64,000 bases of DNA, from positions 3,472,001-3,536,000 of the forward strand of contig OZ005695.1 of the NCBI GenBank assembly GCA_963930775.1, written 5' to 3'. This document shows, in pieces, positions 12,701-27,700 of this stretch; within the stretch, counting starts at the first letter, position 1; every line of letters starts with the position of its first letter. Under the pieces are notes generated by a model. It had not been told where the DNA came from, searched no databases, and saw nothing but the letters and a program-made list of their open reading frames with translations. Position numbers and translations under genes: made by a program. The stretch is from Cliona cf. orientalis. Taxonomy: Eukaryota; Porifera; Demospongiae; Clionaida; Clionaidae.

Positions 12701-15700
12701 AGACTATTGTACTTACCAGCTTCCTTCACCTATCACTAGTATCACTAGTATTACTGATATATCATCATACTGGTATCAGATTGGTAAACTTACAGATATA
12801 GCTGGTGAAGTTCGCTATCCACGTTTGTGCACATTAGCGAAAGCAGTCTTGGTGATTCCGCATAGTAATGCTGATGTCGAGCGAATGTTCAGCCAAATGG
12901 GCTTAAACAAGACAAAACTTAGAAATTCTCTAGGAACTGAAACCTTAACTGCACTGTTACGTTTGCAAATGAATTCCCAGGAACCTTGTTATAACTTTAC
13001 TCTAGGAAATGAATTGTTAGAAAAGTGCAAGAATGCAATGGCAACTGTAAAAGACTCATAATTAATTTTTGTACATTATTAATAATCATGATTCTTATTA
13101 TTGCTTACTGTATTTTGAGCATACCAATTGATAAATTTTTCACCAAAAAAATTGATTTAGTTAATAATAGCACCTCAGGATTTCTCAGGCTTTTTCAAGA
13201 AGCCTTTTTCAGGATGTTTGAAGGTTTTATAGGATTTTTTCGCTCAGAAACTTTGGCAGCCCTGTAATGCATACATATAAACTTGTAATGTATGAATGCA
13301 TGTGCAGCTCATTACCGTGGTTTTGGTTTTGGGGCTTTCCCTATTTTTCTACAATAAAAGCGCTGATGGTTTTCAAGCTGAATAGCTGATTCGTCGGTCC
13401 AAATCACATCTTCAAATGCATCCTCCTTATTGCGCTGACACCACTCTAGACGTTTGCGCTTATTCTGCTCGTGTATCAGTTGGCAGTATGCGCTGCCCCA
13501 AAAGTCCACCCTAGAGATGAGCAGCAACATAGGATACTATGTTCTAAAGGAAATCTGAATTCCATTTTCGATACGCAGATGATGGAGCTGGTAGGCAGTA
13601 GTCTTGTCATCCTTCTCCATTTGTTGGTCTACCAGCCCTTTCACTTGTGTGGTGATTTTAAATTTTTTGAGGGTCGACCTAATCCAACATTCCTATCATT
13701 AGACCCACATTCACTATAGTGCTTGATAAACTTGTGAATACCAAATTGCAAGACTTCCACACCTTCCCTCCATCAGCACTCGAGCAGTCGTGTGAGGCTT
13801 GAGTCCTTGAAAGTGGTAGTGCAGAATTTGAAGCTTGTATAAACCAGATAAACATACCAGTCACATACAGTGCATAAAAGCACGCTTCATGGTGGCAAGC
13901 TTATCTTGACAAATGTAGACAAACCGGCAAGTACCAAGGTTACCAAGCTGATGAATGTGATAAAATTAACGTCCAGGTCGAGAACTTAGAGCATAGGAGA
14001 TTATGAAGATGATCACTTTCACTACTGAAGTCGAACGAGGGCCATGTTTACCATGTCAGGCCACCATTGTCTAGATCAGCTTGAAAGAGAGAGCAAATCA
14101 CGCTACAATACCTGATAAAGTATAATAACCCCGGCGAAGACAGTCATTGATGGAGAATGGCAAGCGTTTTAATTCACTAGTTGAAAACGTAACAAATCTC
14201 AATCTACTTGTTAAATATAGACGTGGCTTCGTCTACGTACGTACATAAGAAATGGAATGGAATGGAACAGAGATGCCCATGCAGTATAGCGCAAGCACAT
14301 GCAGTGCTGATGGCACGGCCGGCAATGAAAGTTTATTGAATCGGAATGGAAATAGTTGGCAACGCCATTGAGATGGGACAGAACGAAACTGAAGCATCAC
14401 TGTTTTATTGACCGCTATACTGTAACTAGAAAATATGGTATGGGAAAATGAAATTAATTCTTTTTAAACACATCTTTTAATACTATTATTAATTTGATGC
14501 ACAAGTACATGTACCATTGTAAGCAAGCATACTTGCAGTGGGGGAGTGCAGGGTTTTATCTGGCCCAAAAAAATTTGGGGGAGGGGTGGGGGAAACAGAG
14601 AATGTATAGCTGGACAAATGGGCTGCCTTGGTGATTGGGTACGGGAGGGGGACTCAGGTGCATTAAGGACTGCGAAGAGTAAGATGCATGTAAATGTAGG
14701 GTAACTTCAGATGTCGATATCTCCACTTCTGAATGACATATAAAGTGAAAGTACCAATAGAAACTACTAGCCTTACACTACACAAAGATGGTGACCACGC
14801 CCTCTCAAGGACGTCACAGACACTTTGGTGGCTTCCCAAACGAATGTGCTCTAGCGAGGTAACCTCGAGGAGGCGGTCTACTTCCATGCATTATGAGCCA
14901 GCCTTAACGGCATCTATACTTTCTAAACAAGCTATACTAACTATTCATCGGATTGCTTTTGGATAGCTAGCATACAAAGGTAGATACAACAAAAAATATG
15001 GTTTTGACTAGCGTAAGTACGGACTATACACGCTCATTAATAGTAGCATGAAATATTTCAGAAGAAGCAATCCGGCAGATCAGCTATTTACATCATGGTA
15101 AACCTCTCTACACTCTCAAGGTAATGTAAAAGTACCGTTTTCCTGACCGCCTCTCCAAGACACTGTCTTTCTCCATTGCAACAGCCATTTCTGCCGAGTC
15201 AGCAGAGCAATTGACCTTTAACCCACATAGGCATAATGCAAAAATTAGTGGAGGGCGCCGCGCTGGCGGGCGCGGTTACCGCAAACGAGCCATATACAAG
15301 CTTTATCAGTGTGGACAGTCCTTAATGCTCCTGAGGATGTGCCCCCTTCAGCGTGAAGCATGTGGAGCCATAGCATTATTTAATATAAGTTCGGGCCAGC
15401 AGAGTATAGGAACACATCCTATAACTCAAATATATATTGTAAGCAACGTTAAAATTTTATGAATTTCAATTAAATTTTTTGGTGGGAAACAGAATCTCTT
15501 TTGGAGGGAGATACTTCTTGCTGGGCTCTATACAGATAACCCCTGGAGTGTCATTATCTCATGCAACACCTTTCTCTATGTCATCCTTGAGTTCATCGGC
15601 CATGGATGTCAGACCATTCTGCCGGAGAGACTTTTCCACCTCCTCACGGGAGATGTCTCGAATCTCTTGCTCCTCTCGAAGAGAGAGTTCGATAGACTAC

Positions 15701-18700
15701 AGTTTGTCATCATTGAATCTCGTCAACAGAGTACCAAGCACCTGCAGCTCTTCCCTGGTCAGAATGTGCCCTGAGGGAACTGTATATGGGTCATTCCATA
15801 AATGTTCAACATGAAAAATGACAACCCAATTCAGTTTTCCCTGAAACTTGGTAGACATGTAACCACAATCAGTATTTGCGGTCAATGTTGTATGGCTTCG
15901 GAGATAGGGCCAGTTGAAGTGGCTAGTTTTCCACATATTTTGGACCTACCTTACTACCTTCAATTGGCTATTTCTTGAATAGAGTTTAGTTTCATGAAAA
16001 ACTAAACACACCACATCATAGTTCATGTTCTCGGTACAAAGAGGAATAATAGCACAATGTTCTGACCGAGTATGAAAAAATTTGAAATATCCCGAACGGG
16101 TGAAAAACAAAATTGATCTTTTTTAATTAATAAACTAATTAAAGCTCCACCTCAACTGTAGTCCACCCACCCATTAAGCACACCAAAAGAAAGCCGAGAA
16201 CATGAGCTATAATGTGGTATGTTTAGTTTTTCATGAAACTAAACTCTATTCAAGAAATAGAAAATTGAAGGTAGTAAGGTAGGTCCAAAATATGTGGAAA
16301 ACTAGCCACTTCAACTGGCCCTATCTCGGAAGCCATACAACATTGACTGATTGTGGTTACATGTCTTAGTACCTATTACATGTCTACCAAGTTTCAAGGA
16401 AATCTGAATTGGGTTGTCATTTTTCACGTTGGAACATTTATGGAATGACCCATATAATATAGCCCTGTTTATACACCCTGATCCAAATTGAACTGAACTG
16501 GTTAAACTGCGTTTACATACTAGTGCTTAATTCAGATTAACATTTTAATGTCCTGTTACTTTACATGTAATCCACATTCAATCCACATCAGAATATGGAT
16601 TCTAATCTAATCTAGATTAAAAGTGAATTAAGGCATTTATACAGAAACTGGATTAGTTTAACCCAGGTTCCAATCTGGATTAAGGGCCTAGTGTAAACAG
16701 GGCTTACGTGTGAGGAGCGTGCATGTGTGCATGATATGTGTGTGAGCATGTACATGTATATGCATGAATAATAATTATTATTATGTGTGTACATTTACAC
16801 GTGTGTATGCAGTGTGTGTGTGCATGTAATTATCATGACTATGTAAATAATCCTTTGTACTTCCATTTATGGAATAATTGACCCTATGACATTGTATTTC
16901 CTGTTCTATGAGAGATTAGATTAGCATACCAAACACAGGCGTGTTTCCCTGTTCCCAAACCACAGCGTAATATTATGAACAAACAGAACTCTGTCTACCA
17001 CACTCTAGTCTTGCAAGCCAACCACTCCTATGCAGAGAGAGAGTGAAGGTCTGGTGAACGAATTTACTTCATTTTGTTCCAAGGTACAATATAGGAACTA
17101 CCAATGAGATTATAGATTCATGTCATGTTACCAGTAAATGTGTGTGCAAAGAATATAATTAACGTGCACATAAGACTATTCTATATGCTCTCCCCATGCC
17201 CCTGAGCCAATTATTGAGCGCTAGCGGGCCCACTGTGTCTGCTGACTAGGGTATGCCAACTAAGGAAGAGGTAATCTTAAACTTTGTACAGTGACCAACG
17301 GAGTTTGTGCCTACCTGGTGTTTAAGAGTCTGCTCATGCTCATACCAAAGCTATACTTCAAATGTCGTCGTTTATCGCTGTTTTTGGCCATTGCTGCTTA
17401 TCCAGTGTCCTCCACTGCAGTGATCTTGGATTTCTTCTGCTGATTGAGACCACAGAGAAAATAGCAAGCAAGCGCACTTATCATCGCAAAGTGCATTGTG
17501 GTTAGGTACACATCACATGGAATAAACAGAAGTAGGCTCATTCACCAGATCCTCTCTCACTGTGTAGGAGGGCAGGGTTCTATCTAGAAATTTGGGTTTG
17601 GGGTGGAAGGGGGCGTGGCACTTTCATGCACAGTCCCTTCCTCCAAATCATTAAATATTAGTTAGACACTGTTTAGGAGGTTTCTGTGTGATTTAGAAGA
17701 CTGAAGGACTCCATAATACAGAATCCCGAGCGAAGCGAGGGTTCTATGAGAGCCCTGAGGTCTTCTAAATCACATAGAAACCGACTCAACAGTGTCTAAC
17801 AAGTTTAGCTTTGTATTGATTGCTGGAGCCAGAGGGCAAAACTTGTAAATGACTATGAAAATTTTGTAGGTGACTATGAGATATAGATACCTGTCAGTAG
17901 CTAATCAAATTGCAGTATTTGTACATGTTGCAGCTATAATCTAATAGGTATTTGTGGGTTTTAGGTGTAGCATACATGTAGTTACTTGTATACTCTTTGA
18001 TATAATTCAGAAGAATGCTATTTACATGTATTTCAAATAGTATACATTCCCCACCTCCTCCCTCTCCCTCCCTCTCTCTTTTTTGTCTTTCTACTTTTCT
18101 TTGGGGGAGAAGCTGGGTGCTTTGGGGGGGGGGGGAAGCTTCCCCCCTGCCGCCCCTATGGATAGAACCCTGGAGGGGATGGCTCACAAGACTAACCACA
18201 CTCAGCTACACACATTAGGAGTGTCCCATTCTCTCTCCACTTCATTCATTCATACCTGTTGAATTGGAGCTAGCTTCTCTCTCTCTTGGTGTCTCTTCAG
18301 TAGATGTCTGCTCACTGGTCCTATCAGGAATAGACACTGCCGCTCCATCTTCACTGCTTGCCTCTATAACAAAATCAATTCAGCCATGCAGTTAATAATC
18401 TCGTCAACTGTGCAATATGTGCCTTGTATTAACAGGAATGGTGGGGTAGTTGGGTAGAATAATTCAAAGAGTTTGCACAGACTACATCTTGTATGGCTAT
18501 TGAAAAGTGAAGGGAAGAGAGAAATTCTCAGCAGATAAACCTCTCACTTGATAGGTTATCAGATATACATGAGGTGGCTGAGTGGTGCCTTTGATACACC
18601 CACACACTGAGTAGCAATACATACCAGAAGGTTTCCCTCCCTCTGCCTGTACATCACCAGAAGACTCTTCATTCTTAGCTGAACCTATAGGGAATACATT

Positions 18701-21700
18701 TAGTGCAAAGATGACCCAGATTAGTGTTGATAACTCAATAATATTTAATTAAGCTAGAGAGAATGTCTCCTCTCTCCAACACACGTAAACTAACACACAT
18801 AAGTGCATGACATCCATAAAGGGTCACGGTCAAATGCGATCTAGCAATAATTTACTATTCAATAGGAAGTAATTTTAGTTGCCCTGTGTTGTCATCAATG
18901 GTAGTCATAATAATTATAGGCATGTGTACACACAATGACTTGTCACTTACTGGTACGGTCTGCTCTCTCCAGAAGACTCAAAATTTCTGAGTATCCTTTC
19001 CGCCTTGCAATATCAATGGGAGTTTGACCCCTCTGTAGTAATGCCACAAACACAAAGTAATATCAACAGTCAGTCATCCTAATTGAGGGCAGATATGTCG
19101 TATGGATGCACGTTAAATTGGGACTTCAATTTGTGATTTGAGCTGTACACACCTTCAGCTACTCCAACTAGGTTTCTATGCTCAGTGATCTATTGTCCTC
19201 CAGGTCTGCCAGACATGCTTCACCAACCCCATAGTACCTTTAGTGCAATGCCTAAAGCCCTATACTAGTGACATGTCCCAATACCCATGCATACAACTAG
19301 CAGCTCAACACTTACATTGTCTTTAATATCTAGCTTGGCTTGGGATTCAATTAACAACTGTGCCACAGCCGTGTGGCCATTGTAAGAAGCTGCATGGAGA
19401 GATGTGTAGCCTTGCTGTGGAGAAAACTATGGCTAATAAATTTATTGGTTATTAATAAAGGTAATAAACCTTATTTTTGTAGTTTGCTCTGGCTCCTTTG
19501 CTAATCAAGTACCTAGCCACTTGAGGATGATTATTGAGACAAGCAATATATAAGGGAGTAGCACCATATGGGCCCTGTGGTACATAAAATGCTAACAGCA
19601 GAGATGAATGCATAATTATTATTATTATAGAAATATGAAAACTAGCTCACTAAACAGTGGAGCTTAGTGAAAGCAAAACCGGGTACCATGATTGTAAACA
19701 TAACCCAATGTATTAGTGCATACACTAGTCTAGTGTACAATGTATATGCACATCGTTTCTACCCTGCACACACATAACATGTCAGTTGTGACATTTTTGT
19801 TCACACAAATATCACCATGGTTCAATGGTTAGGTCTCCTAGTATGTGATCAGTTCTATCATGGTGCCTTTTTGTCTAGAAAGTTTTTGTAAATAACTGCT
19901 TTCTGTTGGGCTATCTATAACGTACTTTTTCGACTGTCTATCCACAAGCTAATCATAGGTAAGGGTTGACCATCACGTCTACAGGCTAGCACAGCTTTAG
20001 ATTGCTACCGTGAGCGCATGCATATATAGGTACTATCATGTAAAAATTTAATACCATTGTTGGACAGACATTAATAATGTGATACTTTTAGTTGGTAGTT
20101 ACCACCAAGAGCTACTAGATACATACAATTGAGTGACATGGATTCTGTAATACATATCAGCAGCAGAAAACAATGCCATGCATCTACACCCACAGTAATC
20201 ACTAGACTAATAAGTGGTGATGAAAATCATCTGTGTGGGGCGAGACTTTGTGAAAGTCATGTCAGATCAGTCAGGTGCATGAAATTGCATACTGGGGTAA
20301 TAGCTAAGCCTGAGAAGCTATCACGAGAGTGAAAGTACCATACACATATAGATTGCTAGTAGTCCAATGATATTGATCACCTGTACTTTATTACTTTAGT
20401 TGGCATGCCAGACCATCATGCCTGTAGCCAGGTCCTGAGGGTAGAGGCCTCCAAGCAGTCATCTTCATGCTAAAGTGAGTACATCTACCATGCAGTGATA
20501 TTAATCGTGGATCTGAGCCTTGCCAGAACTAGTGGTCCAGCACTCACCTTCTCCAGTTCATGCCTTTTCCTACACTGTATAGGTCATCTCAGTCTGAGCT
20601 TTGTGCGCGCAATGTGCATATACGTGTTAAAAAGTAACTCTCTCCTCACTGAAATGATCACCCCACAGTACATTATACACATATAAAACCGCTTCCTGTC
20701 TCTCGTGTATTTGGGACTCGCTCGGGCTCGCCCCGAATTAATTAATGATAGCAAAATCACAATAATATTATTAATTTCACACATACCTCAATAAAAACAT
20801 GCTCTACTACTAAATGACTTCACTCACAGTATAGATAGTAGAGGGAGGATTGGGTTGCCTCTTTTACTATCCATGCTCGCAGTGAACTTGTAAACATGTA
20901 GTTAATTGACTACGGCACCCCCTGCTAACTGCTTCACAGAGGACTGTCAGTCTATATGCCGCTGGTACTCTGACCAGAGTAGTTGTTTGATGGAAATCCC
21001 AGGTTGGGGAGAATCCTAGGATCCACCAGCCTCCTCCTGGTGACAGGCATGCAGCTAGCCGGTTACCAGAGTGAGTTACGGCTTGGGGCCCATAATATAC
21101 GTCAGAGGTGGGCCTACCACGACCTCTGACGCCATTCCCCCAACCATAGGACTAATCACGTCAAGGCAAGCTTGACGGAGAAAATATACAAAAATAAAAA
21201 ACAACAAAATAAAATAAAAGTGTGGTGGGTGAGGAGGGTGAAAGTTGCTCCTCTATTCATGAACGTTCTGCTGATCGATAGCTACTTCTCAGTGCTGCTC
21301 TCATGTGTCTCTAACTCATCGTGAGTCAGCTATAAATAGGCGAGGATGCAGCCCTGGCAGGTGCATGGCTACTTCCTGCCAGACTGGTTTGGACTGGCTG
21401 CTACATGTTTCTCACAACCTTGCAAGGGCTGCCTGTAGGGCAGCAGCCCTTACAAGGTGTATGATGTGTACCTCTCAATTATCCTACTTTAATGACTCAT
21501 TAAACTTCATTTATAGGAATATTGTAGTAGTAGCAAACTTCAATCCAAGGTACGTGTACGTACTTCCTATTAATGATGTCCGTTGTTGGAAGGAATTTAC
21601 CAATAGCACTCATTGCACAATCAATGTGAAGGCCTAGGGATGAGGCTAAATCTACATTCAACAGTAGGCTTACATGTGTACCAGATTGCTTCAAAACTTT

Positions 21701-24700
21701 CAAGACAATCACTATTGTTAATTGTCTCTCTCTAGGCTGGTTCAATTCCACTGACTATAATAATGAACAGCATCGGTGCCAAACCCTTAGCGCTGGTGAA
21801 ATTAAATTTTATTGAAATATATAGTAGTGACATACCATATACTTTCTAGGTGCCCCTAAAAAATAATTATAGATCGCCAGGTGCCTCCAATTTGAACCGA
21901 ACATTTCACAAGCAGATCAAAGGGCAATTAGAATGGTTCTGGAGGTTTTGCCACAGCAATGGAAAGAGCTATGGAGCTGGAACAAAAACCAAAATGTAGC
22001 TCTTGAGACTTCGCATCTTGAGCAGATAAAAGCAGCTGCCATGGTCCTGAAAATGCTACTTTATATCTAGACTACGTCATAGTATTAGTATATATTACAA
22101 ATACTAGCAACACTGCATATTGCAAAGATGATAGTATGTTGGTAAAAATATGGCCCTAGTTCCAATTCTTTCTGGAAGTTTCACTCTGATCGCTGAATCA
22201 TGCTCAAGTTGCTGGTACCGTAGCCATCAGAACAGTTGTCTCTGACTCCAGAAAGACATTAAAGCAGTAGGTAAGTGCCCATGCATATGAACGTAAGAGA
22301 CAGCTTAGTTTAACATCCAGACCACAAAATAATTTTTATTGAATGGTAGGACATTTGTCTGATCATTATATGATTTGGTCGGTCAAGATACAAATATACA
22401 TGGACATACACATACATTTCATAATAGTATCAACATCATAAATAAACTGAACATTGTTCAACATGGAGAAATTGAAGATGGATCACTCACTGCCTTCAAC
22501 CATTCGTCCCAATCTAGAGATTAAGCCTTCCTCAGCTTCAGCTCCTCGAGCTCTTTCATGTCTATATAGCTAGTGTCAAAAGTCAAGAGGCTTAGCATCA
22601 ACAAATGACACCAAAGCTGGAGAACAAAGCGTTTTCAGTGAAATCCACACAAATCATGCATTTGGAACGCCATAAGGAACCTCATAACATGCACTGCTCT
22701 TTGGACCCGCAAACGAGGTATGTAGCAGGTAGCGTGGTAATAGAAAGACAGACAGACAGACAGACACACACACACACAGCACGACTATCGTAACCCTCGT
22801 GCATGCACCAAGGGTTAATTATAGATTTAAGCACAGAATAGCTACTGTCAGGAGTTTTGACCTTAGTATGGCTATAATTATATATATTTGACAGATGATC
22901 ACGGTCTGGGCAAACTACATGTATAGCTAGTCTATAGCATCATAATGGAGCCTTCTTGCTACAGATACTGCATGTACTTCTAAAAATCTGGCTCTTCTAA
23001 TTACCGGCACCCTTTACCGAATGATTGAAATAGTCTCAAAACTTTCAGCAAAGGTCGTCATGTGTGTATATGCTATAAATGAGAATAGAATATGCAAGTG
23101 GACGGAATGTTGATTCTGACAGAATATTAATCTCAAAATTTGGCGAAGCTCAAGCATTAATAATATTATTCAGGGTGAGCCTGAGTGAGCCCCGAATACA
23201 CAAGGTACAGGAAGCGGTTTTATATATACTTGTATGTATGTTTGTGGGGTGATCATTTCAGTGAGGAGAGAGTTAAATTTTGAACGTGTAAGGCAATGGT
23301 CGTCACACGCATGCACATACGCCCGCACTGCACCATCGATCTGAGAGACAACTCGAGTGTAGGCAAGGCATAAAACTGGAAAGGTAAGTGCTGTACCACT
23401 CTGGCAAGGCTTAGGTCCACGATTAACATCACTGGTAGACTCCACTTTCCTGAGCATGAAGATGACTGCATGGAGGCTTATCCTCTCAAGGCCTGGCTAC
23501 AGGTACTTGGACTCATGATCATGGCATGTAGACTACTAAATATAGTACTAAATATAGTATTATTAGGTGATCAACATTATTGGACTATAGCTATTATACT
23601 AGCAATCTGTGATACTGTCACTGTCGTGGTAGCTTCTCAGGCCTAGCTATTGAGGTACCAACCCCATGTGCGCATGCATGCCTGTGTGCTTTCAAAGAAA
23701 TCTTGTGACTTTTGCGAAGGCTCGCCCCGCACAGATGATTTTCATCACTAGTTATTATTTGCCGAATCCATAGAAGAAATAATATGGTAGATGCTATTCT
23801 TGTGAACTGATCCCCTACCCTCTCTTGCTTTCTAGTCTCCCTACAACACTCCATGTCCGTTTGAGCCTTTGTTTAGTGAGCTACATTTAGTGTAAAAATG
23901 TGTGACAGTAACAATTATTGTGTGCATGCATTATGAGCTAGTGAGCATGTGGTCATATACATGAGAACATCCATGAAAAAACCATGCATAATGTGCTGAA
24001 ATGAGTTAAGGCCACCATTACCAACTACAACCTTTGAACTATTGTTCCAGCAAATTTGAAGTCTCTAGCCTGCGTAGTCATGGAGATATGAGCAGAAATA
24101 TACCTGGATTGCCTGTACTAAAGTTTTGCAAAAAATTGCAATGAATATTACTATACGTACGTTGCACGCAGAACTGAAGTAGCTTCTGGTAAATACGTGG
24201 CCCCGCCTACCAAATCAATGAGCTAGCTGGCTGCCAAAATGCTCGAACAAGAGCAGCAGCCAACGTTTCGATGGAAAAGAACAAGAAGACAAGCGTTTCT
24301 AAAGATTGTTAGTACACAGAATAGAAGAAAGAAGTGGCCGGAGGCTTTATTGTGTGTAGCTGCCATGCTTATCTAACTGCAAGGGCTCCGTATCATGGCC
24401 ACTGTATGTAGCTACTTGCCTGACTTATTAACCCTCGCCGCAAAGCGTAGGCGGAGGGTTACTGCAATCGTTTGGCGATTTTTGTCTGTCCGTCCGTCCG
24501 TCCGTCTGTCCGTCCGTCGCAACCCTCTTTTGCTAAATGGTAAGGGTCGTCATAGAAAAAGTACGCATTCTAGGTATACATGGCATAAAGGAAGAGTGGT
24601 CATGTTAAGTGCTGCCCAGTGGAGTAGTAGTGTGCAGCTGTTGCAACTTACCAGTCTGTGTTTACATGGCACCTACCTCAACTACATGACTGATTGCCAT

Positions 24701-27700
24701 TCTGTGCTCTGCTGGTCAGTTGTCAATACAATCACAGTATAAACAGGCAGTGGCTCTCAAGTGCATAATTCAGTTGAAGTATGTCACATAGACTTTCAGT
24801 TTATATAGTGACATAGCCAGGTGCCTTTCCCCCAACTCTTAGATCACTAACTCTATATAGTACCAGAACCCTGTTTGGGTGCAGGGTATGTAGTCAATAG
24901 TACCAGTATATACCCTGTTCACTGACAGGTGTAATGTATAGGGTATATAGTTCAATACGCATGTAGCGGTGAGGGTTCTGCACTCCTGTGCATTCATTCG
25001 AGACATAAATCGGTTAGTATATAGCGTTCTAGAAGCTACAAAGCTGATTTATGTGTATAGGAATGATTCCTCTATCGATCTATACCAAAAGGTAAAAATC
25101 GATAGTTATACCATAGGCAACTAGGGTGGCCTGCATCTCAGATTGATATTCAATGCATTATGCATTATGCATGGTTTCTCGTGGACGGTCACATATCACT
25201 ACATATCACTACATACACACATAAACGCTTATCATAGAGTCGGTAGACTCTATAAGTAGGGATGGCCCGGACACTCCATACATAATACATTACAAATACC
25301 CAAATATCTCAAAACAGGTAACTTGATGAAATTTCTAGTGTCAAATCAGAATCTCCAGCAAATCATCTATCTATTGAGACCAAGATCGTTCATCAAAACA
25401 ATTGTACATGCCAGAACTAGATGTTCAAAAATAGCCATTTGTTATTCTTTCCTTCTATCTTTCTTTTTCATTATCAGGGCTAACTCAGCACTGCCTTGAT
25501 CACTCATCTTAGTCTGAGTATAAATCCACTCCACTGTGTAGCGCGCAGGTCCAAGACACGCTAGATACATCGCCAGAATAATCTTGTTACACCAGTCTGA
25601 TATGCTTCAGGTGTGAGCGGCCACGAGTGCCTAAGAGAATAGGCTGAATGCTCAACCTAGTAGCACAACACAGCACTGCACAGCTAGTAGAACTTACCAA
25701 ACTCACCTAAATCCTACCCGCACGTTGTGCTTCTAGGTTAAGCTCTTAGGCCCTCCTGGCCGCTCACGCTTGAAGCATATCAGGCTTACCCAGACTGATG
25801 TAACAAGAATATTATTCTGGCGATGTATCTAGATTTCTACCCAGTCAAGAACTCTCTCTCAGTTTACTCATGACACACTAGTTTCGCATTATCTCTACAA
25901 TTCCGTAATGGTGGGTGTGTACGGTGCTTAATGAAAAGGGTGTGTCTGATAACGCCATTTTGTCATATAATGCGCATGCTCATAATGTGTTGCCATAGTG
26001 AAGTCATGTGACTGCAGTCAGCGGCATGCACCACCGCCGCTAGCGCTATAGCTAGCTAGCTAGCTAGCTAGCGCTGTGCCTCGAACCAAGCTAGCCTAGC
26101 CTAGCCATAGCTAAGCGCCAGGCTCTCCCACGCAAGCTAGGCCAGTGCGAGCGCAAGCGCAATAAAGCAAACTAAGCTAGCTAGCTAGAGGCTAGCGCGT
26201 GCAGCGCTAGTACTGTGCTGCTGGGGATATGGAGACTCCGATGGCCTCAATGTATGGGCGCAGCGCAGCCCTCAGTAGAACAGTCGGCATAACAGCCAGC
26301 TAAGTATAGTGATAAAGATAGTCGAAAATACATGTAGCTATACTATAACTAGTACTAGAGTCTCAACGCTACTTGGCTGCCTGAAACAGCTTTTATCGCC
26401 TAGGCGAGTTAACGAGAGGCGTGGCTGCACAACCTTCGGCACCTCCCATCTATCCTTACTGTATATAGTTGCACTTATGCAATTTAATTACACACTAAGT
26501 AGAAAAAAAAGCAAATTTAAATAATTAAATAATCTAATTCATGGGGGGTTTGGGAGCACTTGGGGGGATAATTCAAGTTTTACATGGGCACGCAGAATGG
26601 GTCGAACTAGAGATTTGACGCAGGGGAATTTTGATTCATACCTTCTTAGGATTAAAGTTATGGCCCTTTAAAGTTTTCCCATATGTTTGTATAGGAAGCC
26701 ATGCATTTGCAATGTTTTCCGCCCACGCGCTACGTGAGGGGCGGGGCCACACGCGCACATCAACGACCATTACCAACTTTAGTCAAAATTGATGTATAGG
26801 CTGCCTGCTTGCATTGTATGGCTCTACTATGTATCCAGCTTGACTATGTGGTGGTTTCTGGACAATTTTTTTTCTGCTTAGTGTGTGGTCTACTTGAAAA
26901 AGAACAAGAATAAAACAATTGAATAAAATTGAAGGATGAAGTAGGGATGGCAATGCCAAAAAGTATACAAACAAGATTTTTAGGGATAAGAGATAATCAC
27001 AACCACTATACATCCCTACGCTTGCTTTTTTGAGTAGCATGGGGATCATAAATCAATAATAATAAAAAATGACTGACAGGAAGTACATGAATTTCTCCCA
27101 CATGTAAGTCAAGAACGCTCAAGTAAAGCATGCCTTGAATAAGTCGACATCAATAGGCCTGTAGAAAAATAAGCGTAGGGATGTATAGTGGTTGTAATTA
27201 TCTCTTATCCCTAAAACTCTTGTTTGTGTACTTTTTGGCATTGCCATCCCCACTTCATCCTTCAATTTCATTCAATTGTTTTTATACTTGTATTAATTAA
27301 GCACAGTGACTTTTTGTGTGAGTGATTCATGTGAGGCTCACTAAGTCTTGGCTTGCCCCAATAATTAACACACACACAAATAATCAATCTCACATCACAT
27401 GGCTGGTTGATCTTAGCCCCTCGACTGACCAGCAGCTCAACTATGGCCAGATGCCCTCCCTCGCTGGCTCCGTATACTGGTGGAAGAGTGCCCTGTAGAG
27501 AATGAGAGCAGCTGAGTATACATGAATGATGATAATAATAATACAATTGGCCTTGATGCACTACACACATAGTACTAATATTTTGAGCTTCATAATACTG
27601 CCATAAGCCAGAATCTCACCCAAAGAAGCCTGAGCTAGTATGTTGGTAAATTTCTTTGTTGATGCTGGCGATCTTCTTGTGTGCGGTACGCAAGAACATC

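Larger units (their letters stand above)
10165..13835 (-). pseudogene. Tc1-type DDE transposase of element 1, intron-containing, broken
   Basis: Minus-strand order: a paired-like HTH (LKPHTTARVL, then FGIHKF and GRPS, 13835-13650), the first catalytic Asp in VIWTDESAIQLE (about 13395), KPKPR, an intron 13315-10659, AKHPVKVHIWGGI, the second Asp in QDNDPKHTSHHV (about 10480) and the Glu in SLDLNPIENHWHKMK (about 10390). Allowing for a 2-nt deletion near 10440, the last two acidic residues are 34 apart (D34E), as in Tc1. The intron donor (CG|GTAATG) and acceptor (CCAG|GGCT) restore Arg in phase. A second frameshift and stops lie in the N-terminal part. It would cut and paste the element at TA sites. 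Confidence 0.8.
7437..14424. mobile_element. large Tc1/mariner-type element 1 with two convergent genes
   Basis: Left end TA|CAGTAGCGGTCAATAAAA (7437) and right end (reverse complement) TA|CAGTATAGCGGTCAATAAAA (14424) are inverted and flanked by TA, the Tc1/mariner target site. Inside are a BEN-type cargo gene on + (about 7740-9846) and a Tc1 transposase on - (about 10165-13835). A hAT element (10710-13264) sits in the transposase intron. Without the hAT and its duplicated target it would be about 4.4 kb. It lies wholly in the 12 kb intron of the ROC-COR-Death gene. Confidence 0.7.

Noticed and set aside
22474-22563. Minus-strand exon-like segment (HERARGAEAEEGLISRLGRM, donor GTGAGT)
   Set aside because: It sits between two ankyrin exons that are both phase 0 but would itself be phase 2 in and phase 1 out, so it cannot join the gene model. 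It may be an alternative exon or chance.
24480-24530. (GTCC)n tract considered as a CRISPR or tandem regulatory array
   Set aside because: Simple 4 bp microsatellite without spacers.
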